Assembly: GCA_002270565.1 (NCBI GenBank) | Contig: NQMI01000139.1 | Coordinates: forward strand, 1 to 64,000 | DNA length: 64,000 nucleotides | Source of the DNA: Stenocarpella maydis | Lineage: Eukaryota > Ascomycota > Sordariomycetes > Diaporthales > Diaporthaceae | Direction of reading: 5' to 3' | Shown here: in pieces, positions 57,291 through 64,000 of the stretch | How the letters are laid out: every line of letters starts with the position of its first letter | How positions within the stretch are numbered: position 1 is the stretch's first letter | Made by a program: the position numbers and the translations under genes | The notes under the pieces: model-generated | What the model was told of the DNA's origin: nothing | Seen by the model: the letters and a program-made list of their open reading frames with translations, nothing else | Databases searched by the model: none

Positions 57291-58765
57291 GTAATTCAAT
57301 CTTAATGAAATCATAGTTTTCATCTTAATATCTTTTTCTTCAAAAAGCCCAAGTACATATTCAGAATTTTGTGTACGAATCGCAGGCTGTCCCTGATAAC
57401 TATTGCAGATAGTGACCCTGGGCCTGGGTTGCACCCACCCACGGGCTGTTGATTTGCATGTATTATTTTAACTCCTCGTATTAGAGACAATGCATGATAT
57501 GCTACCACTTTGGCTTTATCAGGCTGTCAGCAGGCTGGAACAGCGCCCACCGCTCGCCGGTCTCACGCGACGCCCCGGCTACGATGTCGCTCCCGACGCC
57601 CAAGAGTGTCTATTACAATAACGAGGCCCAGATGTCAGCGTAGCTGGCAACACCTGTGTCAATTCCCTATAGAGTTGGGCTCATTACATTTTCATGCCGG
57701 GCATGGCGCTAAGTGAAGGCCCCTCCCATTGATGGCCTTTTCACCCGTGCAGGCAGGCGGGTTCCCAGTCGCTGCGAGAAAGTAGTGTTTTGGACGTTCA
57801 GATATTTTTCAAGAAACTGTTCTCTTGACACGCCCGCTGGAGGTCTCGGCTATTCCCCCGTTAAGGTTAACCTAGATCTACATTAATATATATACGCATT
57901 TACCCCCGCCATATATGGCGTCCCGTTTTACTCAGTCAGCGTGAAGCTGTTCAAATTCCCGATGCAGGGCACGGGTTTGTTATAGTCGGAGAAGGAGGGT
58001 GGGGATCCGTACGTCCGCTGCACGATGCAAGGAGCTTCACCAGGATGGGCTACGATCTTGTTCCTAGGGTGAAGAATTGCAATTACCTAACCATATAATG
58101 GTTTGTAAGGTACAGCCGATTTAAGGCCTCACAAGATACTCCCTCGAGTTGGACGAGCCGAAATTGCTGGCGACCTTGATTTGAATTTCCTATTTCGGAG
58201 TAGGTTTCGGTCCCGACCAATCGCATGTTATACCTTTGGGCCGCGAGAAAGTGGGGTCTTGAACTCTGGGCTTTGCACCTGTTGCAGCCAGCTTTTACAC
58301 TCCACCGTGGATACATTGTTCTTCTGCTTTAAAAGCCCGTAGATAGACAATGAAGCATCTTATGACCTCTCTGTTATCCCAGATTCGAATCTAGCACCAT
58401 CGAACTCGTGTCACAATCCGTCAGTCTTAGCTTCATATGCAGGCCCTAGGCGAGACGATGAGGCGGTGGAATCTCAAGGGGTATGCTTGTATGATGAAAT
58501 TATGATTGACGATGGTCTAGTCTCTTAGAGTTGTGACTATTCATAAAATTGCCATGGATAAGATTGACAAAGGGCACTCACTGCCCTGCAGAATTCACTT
58601 CGTATTGAGGGCAACAAGACATTGGTTTTGTTTTACCGTTCTTTTTCCAACCTCCGGGTTGGCACTGAGACTCAAACGACATTATCTGGGAACAAAACTT
58701 GACAGTGTATGATGCGCCGGAATGGGCTTCCGAGAATATTTACGAAAATAGCTTCTATCACCCAC
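57291..58765. other. Gene-free stretch between relics
   Basis: 1.5 kb of slightly AT-rich sequence with no protein-like frames of note and no RNA gene recognised. A ttcgaat T-loop-like string at about 58385 is not embedded in a foldable tRNA. Confidence 0.5.
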
Positions 58766-59475
58766 CTACTCAAGCATAGGTTTTAGAGGTTTAGTTTGCT
58801 TGGGACGGCTCGGATATGCAAAGTACAACTCAGGATACAGAGTCGCAAAAGGAGGCGAGGAAATCCACCGTCTGCGGAGTAGTCCCTCACGCTTCCCGTG
58901 GTACTCTGCAACGAGCTTTTCAAGTTTCTCCACGATGATGTGTCTATCCTCCCTGATAAGACCTGGAATGGCCGCCTCACGAGACGCCGCGGCGGATACG
59001 ATGGTCAGGTCATCGTACACAAGGTTCAAGCTAGGGAAGCCCCCCCTTGCGCTAAGCAAATCTGTCTTCAGCTCACTCCCTGGTTTGCAAACGTTTCGAG
59101 CAACTTCCACAAGATGCTTCCAGAGCGTTTTTCCCGGTCATCACGGTCGTCCAACAGGAGGCGATGGGGCAGCAGGCAAGGCCGAGCACGTATGACAACC
59201 TTGGTAGTAGCGCAGTGAAGTGCTCAATATCTGTCCTCCAGAAGACTAAATCTGTTCCAAAATGAAATGTCTGCGTGAGGATCCTTGGGCCGGAGCGGTC
59301 CGCTCAGAGGAAAGTGGCTGGAAGGAGGGCTCTTGAAAGCAGGCTCAGGGCTTGCGAGGCTGAGTGCGACCGCAGGGTCACGTTCAAGGATAGAGGGGCT
59401 TGTTGACGGCAAGGAAAGCACTAGCGTCGTACTTGAGAGCTTGACGATAAATTTCGGCAGGGCGTCTCGCAACAA
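58766..59475 (-). pseudogene. Degraded gene of unknown family
   Basis: Two minus-strand blocks have protein-like composition. 59475-59224 reads ALPKFIVKLSSTTLVLSLPS..SFWNRFSLLEDRY and then stops. 59110-58766 reads LKTDLLSARGGFPSLNLVYDDL..PGLIREDRHIIVEKLEKLVAEYHGKREG. Between them a third piece (LLDDRDDREKRSGSILWKLLETFANQ) is in a different frame from the last block. No splice signals join them cleanly. I do not recognise the family. The frame changes suggest decay, but a mis-modelled multi-exon gene is possible. Confidence 0.3.
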
Positions 59476-60025
59476 CCACGATCCTTGGATCTATGTGTTC
59501 TAACAATGCTTGCCCCGAAGACCATTCCCCCCAATTCATGTGGCAGGAGAGGGAATTTCTGGAAAATGGAGAGTTGGTGATTCATGGGTATGGTAATGAG
59601 TGGCGCTGCGAGGCTGCCAGGCTCAGAATCTTGAGACGGATGGTCGCCGTAAAATGGTCAATTGTCCATGTCATAACTTGAGCACTGCGCATGTGGTGGA
59701 CGGGGAGTTGAGACCAGAGGCCCTGATGAAGAAAGTCCCAGCCAATGAAAGGGGCTTTTCACGGCCCACTTGCAAAAACAGTGTCCGCAGCGGCAGCTGC
59801 GTGTGCGGCCGTTTCACTTTGTGTTCCCAATTCGATGACATAATTCTCACACCCCCTCCAAGGCCCTACTCACTCTTTGTTCAGCGGCCGACGACCCCTT
59901 CGAAGCTGACTCCTGCGACTGCATCCTCGACCGTCAATCAGCTGATCCCCGCCCTCGCCGTGATCCGTGCTCTCAGTCGGACCGCTTCGCCAAAACACAA
60001 CCCAAAGTTTCCCAGCCGAGCGAGC
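59476..60025. promoter_or_regulatory. NAD kinase upstream region
   Basis: 550 bp before the NAD kinase start. The last 150 bp are pyrimidine-rich, as in fungal leaders. No gene seen. Confidence 0.45.
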
Positions 60026-61952
60026 ATGGGCGGCCATGATAGGCAGGTGGCCTTCGAGGACCCTCACTCCAGCGCCAGCGACGAGGATGCCAAGGCCGTC
60101 GAGGTAACGACCAGTGCCCCTCCTCTAATGCCCCTCCATGTTCTGCTACCACCCTAGCCTCCTGCCCTGACAAATGCTACTGGTCATCGTCACCCGGTTG
60201 TCTCATCCTGCTGCCGCCGGGCCTCTGACCAGATTAACAGGTGACGTTCGAGACCGGCAGCGTCTACCGTCGCAAGAGCTCCCTCGTCCCCTCCGAAGCG
60301 CCAATCCCCAAGCTGCGCCAGCAGCACACCGACAAGACGCAGTGCCTCGTCCACCAGTTCCTCGAGTCGCAGAAGCGCGCGCGTCATGCGCAGCACGAGC
60401 ACGAGCAGCACGAGAAGAGCAGGCACCAGGACCTGCACCTCGATGGCGCATCCACCTCCGAGAACAGCCTCCTCGACCAGCGCCTCGTCGAGCCCAAGGG
60501 GAAATGCGCCATCCTCTCCCTGGGCGCCGACGCCGGTAGCGATACGGGCCAGACCGACGAGCACGAGTGGACCAAGCAGATCTCCAAGACGACCTCGGAC
60601 GTGGACAGCTCGCCCGCCGAGGCCGACCACGAGCTGCACAGCCGCCTCCTGACCAAGAAGCAGCTGAGCGAGATGGCATGGGGCGTCAGGGAGCTGAGCC
60701 GGCGTCTGGGGAGCATGCGGCTCAAGTTCCGCGTGCGCAACGTGTTCATATTGACCAAGGTCTACGACCGAGACCTCATCCCCAAGGCGCGGGAGCTGGC
60801 CAGGTGGCTGCTGGACAAGGACCGGGACGTGAGGTACACGGTGTACCTGGAGCGGGACCTCAAGACCAACAAGCAGTTCAACGCCGACGGCCTGGTCGAG
60901 GAGCTAAAGAAGGATTATATCCAGGCCGGCGAGCTCGAGGAGGAGAATGCCCACACCATAGCGAAGCGCCTGAGGTGGTGGGATGAGCACATGTGCCGCA
61001 CCAGGCCCCACACCTTCGACTTCGCGATAACCCTCGGCGGCGACGGGACGGTACTCTACGCCAGCTGGCTATTCCAGCGCATCGTGCCGCCTGTGCTTAG
61101 CTTTGCATTGGGCAGCCTGGGATTCCTGACCAAATTTGATTTTGAGGATTATCGGGAAACACTCAGCGGGGCCTTCAGAGAGGGCGTAACTGTTAGTCTC
61201 AGGTTACGATTCGAAGGGACCATCATGAGGAGCCAAAAGCGGAAAAAAGACCCGGCTCTGATAACGGACGGCACTGCTGGCAGTTCAAACACTTCAAGTG
61301 AGGAAGACGAGGAGAGTGCGCGGCGAGACCGGGACCTGGTAGAAGAGCTGATAGGTGAGGAAAAAGACGACGAGCACACACACAGGCCGGATGGGACGTA
61401 CGAGATATTAAACGAGATCGTGGTGGACCGGGGGCCGAACCCGAGTGAGTCTGCACTTCTTCATTAAAACCTGCTCGCCATGACAGAGACAGAGGCTGAC
61501 GTGCGAACCCAGCAATGTCCTACCTCGAAATATTCGGCGACGACGAGCACTTCACCTCGGTCCTGGCCGACGGCATCTGTGTGTCAACGCCGACAGGGTC
61601 GACAGCCTATAACCTCGCGGCAGGTGGCTCGCTCTGCCACCCGGAGAACCCGGTGATGCTGGTGACGGCCATCTGCGCGCACACGCTGTCCTTCCGGCCC
61701 ATCATCCTCCCGGACACCATCGTGCTGCGCGTGGGCGTCCCCTTCTCGGCACGCACGAGCTCCTGGGCCAGCTTCGACGGCCGCGAGAGGCTCGAGCTGC
61801 TCCCCGGCGACTATGTCACCATCTCGGCCAGCCGATTCCCCTTCGCCAGCGTCCAGGCTGAGGGCCGCCGCTCTGAGGACTGGGTCAACAGCATCAGCGG
61901 GAAGCTCGGGTGGAACACGCGGCAGAAGCAGAAGGCCTACAAGGAGTGGTAG
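60026..61952 (+). CDS. ATP-NAD kinase
   Basis: Phosphorylates NAD(H) to NADP(H). Exons 60026-60103, 60241-61444 and 61513-61952; phases agree; 573 residues. The N-terminal 150 residues are charged and low in complexity. The kinase core begins near residue 170 (MRLKFRVRNVFILTKVYD), with the GGDGT motif near 290-297 (ITLGGDGTVLYAS) and the second signature after the last intron, ADGICVSTPTGSTAYNLAAGGSLCHP. Between them is an acidic insert (SSEEDEESARRDRDLVEELIGEEKDDE) of about 45 residues, common in filamentous-fungal cytosolic forms. No clear mitochondrial presequence, so it is closer to yeast Utr1/Yef1 than Pos5. The start at 60026 (MGGHDRQVAF) is the first ATG in phase. Confidence 0.94.
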
Positions 61953-63895
61953 CACTGAGGAGTTAGGTAGGGGCTGTAAATCATTTGCAGGCGGGCATAG
62001 ATATAGCATGGGTCAGGCTAACTACTACACAAGGGCGGCTGCTCCCCTCGCAAGCGTGTTGACAACTGATACTGGAAGTAGAGTACACTCCCGCCCGAGG
62101 AACAGGCCCCGGTGTCTGTCCCTGCGAGGATTGCAGCTGGGCGGGTCAGAAATAAAAACAGCGGATTATTTGCATCTGCAGAAATGAAGGGCACATGGGT
62201 ACTCCGTACATGACAAGAAACCAAGGAGAAAATACCCTGTACTTGGGCCAACACCCACAACACTCATGACAACTACACTTAATAGCCCACAGTACTCACA
62301 GCCATGCATATACCTCCTATATATGCTTAGTTTGAGGGTATGGCTCATGCTTAGCTCTTTACGCTGTGCATATAAATGAGGAATCTGAACTAGGCGTATA
62401 GTTTGTTCAGTTCGTTCTAGGCTGTAATGTGTGATTTCAAAGTAAACCCTGGCAATAGACCAAGACCGTAGCACAGCAGCATTCACGACACACAAGAACA
62501 TCAAAGTCGTACCGCAAGGAGCCCATCAGTGCAACCCATTCGGCTGTGACGCAAACCGCAGTGCAGTCACACAGTCGTGCAGCCCTGTGACGAACGATCC
62601 CTGCCAGGCGCACGTCCCCGACCCGGCCATGGCGCAACAACGGATCAGACGAAGGCGATCACGTACCAAAAATAAAATGGCAACAGCATGATGGGCAGGG
62701 TCCGACCATCAATGCCACTCGAAACCTCCTCCCCATACCGGCTGTCCGCAAACTGGCTGACCGGCTACATACCCTAGACTAGTAGTGTATGCAGATACCC
62801 AGGCAGGCTGTCAGCACGAACGGATGGCGGAGCCGGTCAGAAGCTGGGTCCCGTTCTCTCGCCGCGTCTAGTGTCACAATGCTTATAGTACTTCTACCTC
62901 TGGCTGCCCTCGTTCATGTACAAACCCCCCCCCCAACCGGGGGTGAAAGTCCAGGCCTTCCTCTGAGGTGCGTGCATAGACTTATGGTGCGCCCACAGGC
63001 AAGCATCTGTGAGCTTTCGGGCCTGGCCCTGCAGCGGCTCGCGCCAGATGCCAGCTTGGCGAGAACATCTCCGCCCTTGACGCCGTCGTCCGCGTGGGTT
63101 TTACGAGTCTTCGCAAACCAGGTGCCTCAGCCGCCAGCCGTACGGAAAGAATCACCGGCTTTTTCTATAGCATAACAGTACGGTTCTTCCAGCTTAACTT
63201 TTTATTTGGTTCTTTGCTCCAATGTTTCTCCTCCCCCAAGGCCGTCAACTTCACGACACGAATCGCTCCACGTGTTTCATAGAGCTTCGTTTGGAAGATA
63301 CAGGCTCAAGGCATGTGAATCCCAGATTATTGACCTGTTCAAAGGAATTCTATACACAATCCTCTCGTTTTACGTCCTGGCCACGCTATAGTCCTCGGGC
63401 ACAGGCCAGATAATAACAAGGGACTTGCGGGTTCGGCAAGGCATGGATTGGGAGCTTGCTTCTTCACACTCAAATCGAAACTGACTCGCTAAGTAATTGG
63501 GGTGGGGGGGGGGACAGACTGGTGGACGCATCTGGCCACAAATAATAGATACCACCATATAAAGCAACGAGACATTGTCACGAGCCTAGACGCATGCTCA
63601 TAACCCAAGGTCACACAAGCAATCACCCCCCACTCCCCGATAACTCTATTCGAGCCGGGGTATCCTAGTCCGGAGCCGCGGCGCGATGCAGAAGTTCTAA
63701 AACCGGGACTGGGATATTCTCATGCACCTTGGCACGCCGTCCTGAGACAAAAAGATATTTGGTGTGAGGGGGGAGTCGTCATGGGAACACTCACCGTCAC
63801 CGTGAACTTTGAGTCGTGCTCGTAGTTCGGATTAACGAGAGCGAGCAAAGACGCGGTACCGAGAGACGCCCCTTCTCCCGGAATTACATGGCGTC
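61953..63895. other. Gene-free right part of the window
   Basis: About 1.9 kb with several homopolymer tracts (C-run at 62926-62934, G-run at 63504-63513). Frames on both strands lack conserved features. No RNA gene recognised. Confidence 0.45.
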
Positions 63896-64000
63896 TTATG
63901 CAGAGACGATGTGACAATGGGGATCTTCTTGACTCCGGCGCTCGTTGGGCTTGTTCGTTTTATTGACTATCTTCAGCCCGTAGTAGCGGATGCTGGGTCC
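63896..64000 (-). CDS. Possible C-terminal end of a gene cut by the window edge
   Basis: A minus frame enters from the right edge and stops at 63896-63898. Its 34 residues (RYYGLKIVNKTNKPNERRSQ in the middle) are protein-like. Too short to assign; it may be chance. Confidence 0.2.
   Translation of the reverse strand, partial: GPSIRYYGLKIVNKTNKPNERRSQEDPHCHIVSA

Noticed and set aside
58375..58405. T-loop-like ttcgaat string suggesting a tRNA
   Set aside because: Flanking bases do not form acceptor, D or anticodon stems on either strand.

Overview
The window is nuclear DNA from a filamentous ascomycete (Pezizomycotina, probably a Sordariomycete). Genes carry short GT..AG introns with CTAAC-type branch points. 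Most gene space is GC-balanced and is interrupted by very AT-rich blocks that look like RIP-mutated repeats. The encoded set is typical of such fungi: Hrd1, Tul1/DscA, a TigA-type PDI, mitochondrial EF-Tu, Tim17, NAD kinase, and Zn2Cys6 and C2H2 regulators. All exon models were built by hand from splice signals, reading phase and family conservation; none has transcript support.

Layout. 1-0.7 kb and 4.6-6.06 kb are AT-rich deserts that bracket a small island (0.7-4.6 kb) holding a cytochrome P450 and a convergent geranylgeranyl diphosphate synthase. This looks like the edge or remnant of a diterpenoid cluster. 6.1-13.7 kb holds no convincing gene and precedes a C2H2 transcription factor (13.7-16.0 kb). 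Next come HRD1 (17.2-20.1), UCH37/UCHL5-type deubiquitinase (21.4-22.6, minus), a small two-helix membrane protein (23.7-24.2), a five-exon alcohol-oxidase-like GMC oxidoreductase (25.0-27.1, minus), repeat debris (27.2-27.7), a broken kinase-fold gene (28.1-29.0) and a Zn2Cys6 regulator (29.9-32.1, minus). 32.1-36.1 kb is gene-poor and rich in simple repeats.

36.1-55.7 kb is mostly housekeeping: RIT1 tRNA ribosyltransferase, a HAD phosphatase, a Sis1-type J protein, a fragmentary hypothetical gene, the Tul1/DscA RING ligase, HSBP1, an ER PDI, RPS29, mitochondrial EF-Tu, a split tRNA-Lys-like gene and TIM17. 55.7-60.0 kb contains remnants (the C-terminal piece of an MFS transporter and a degraded unknown ORF pair). 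NAD kinase (60.0-62.0) is the last clear gene.

Functional links. HRD1, Tul1/DscA and the KDEL-tailed PDI are all secretory-pathway quality-control genes, and with the UCH37-type enzyme they give the window a ubiquitin/ER flavour; nothing shows co-regulation. The J protein and HSBP1 both touch the heat-shock response. RIT1, RPS29, EF-Tu and the tRNA serve translation. The most unusual object is the tRNA-Lys-like gene at 53618-53831. It is interrupted by two stretches with complete spliceosomal-intron signals, and removing them nearly restores a tRNA with a CUU anticodon.
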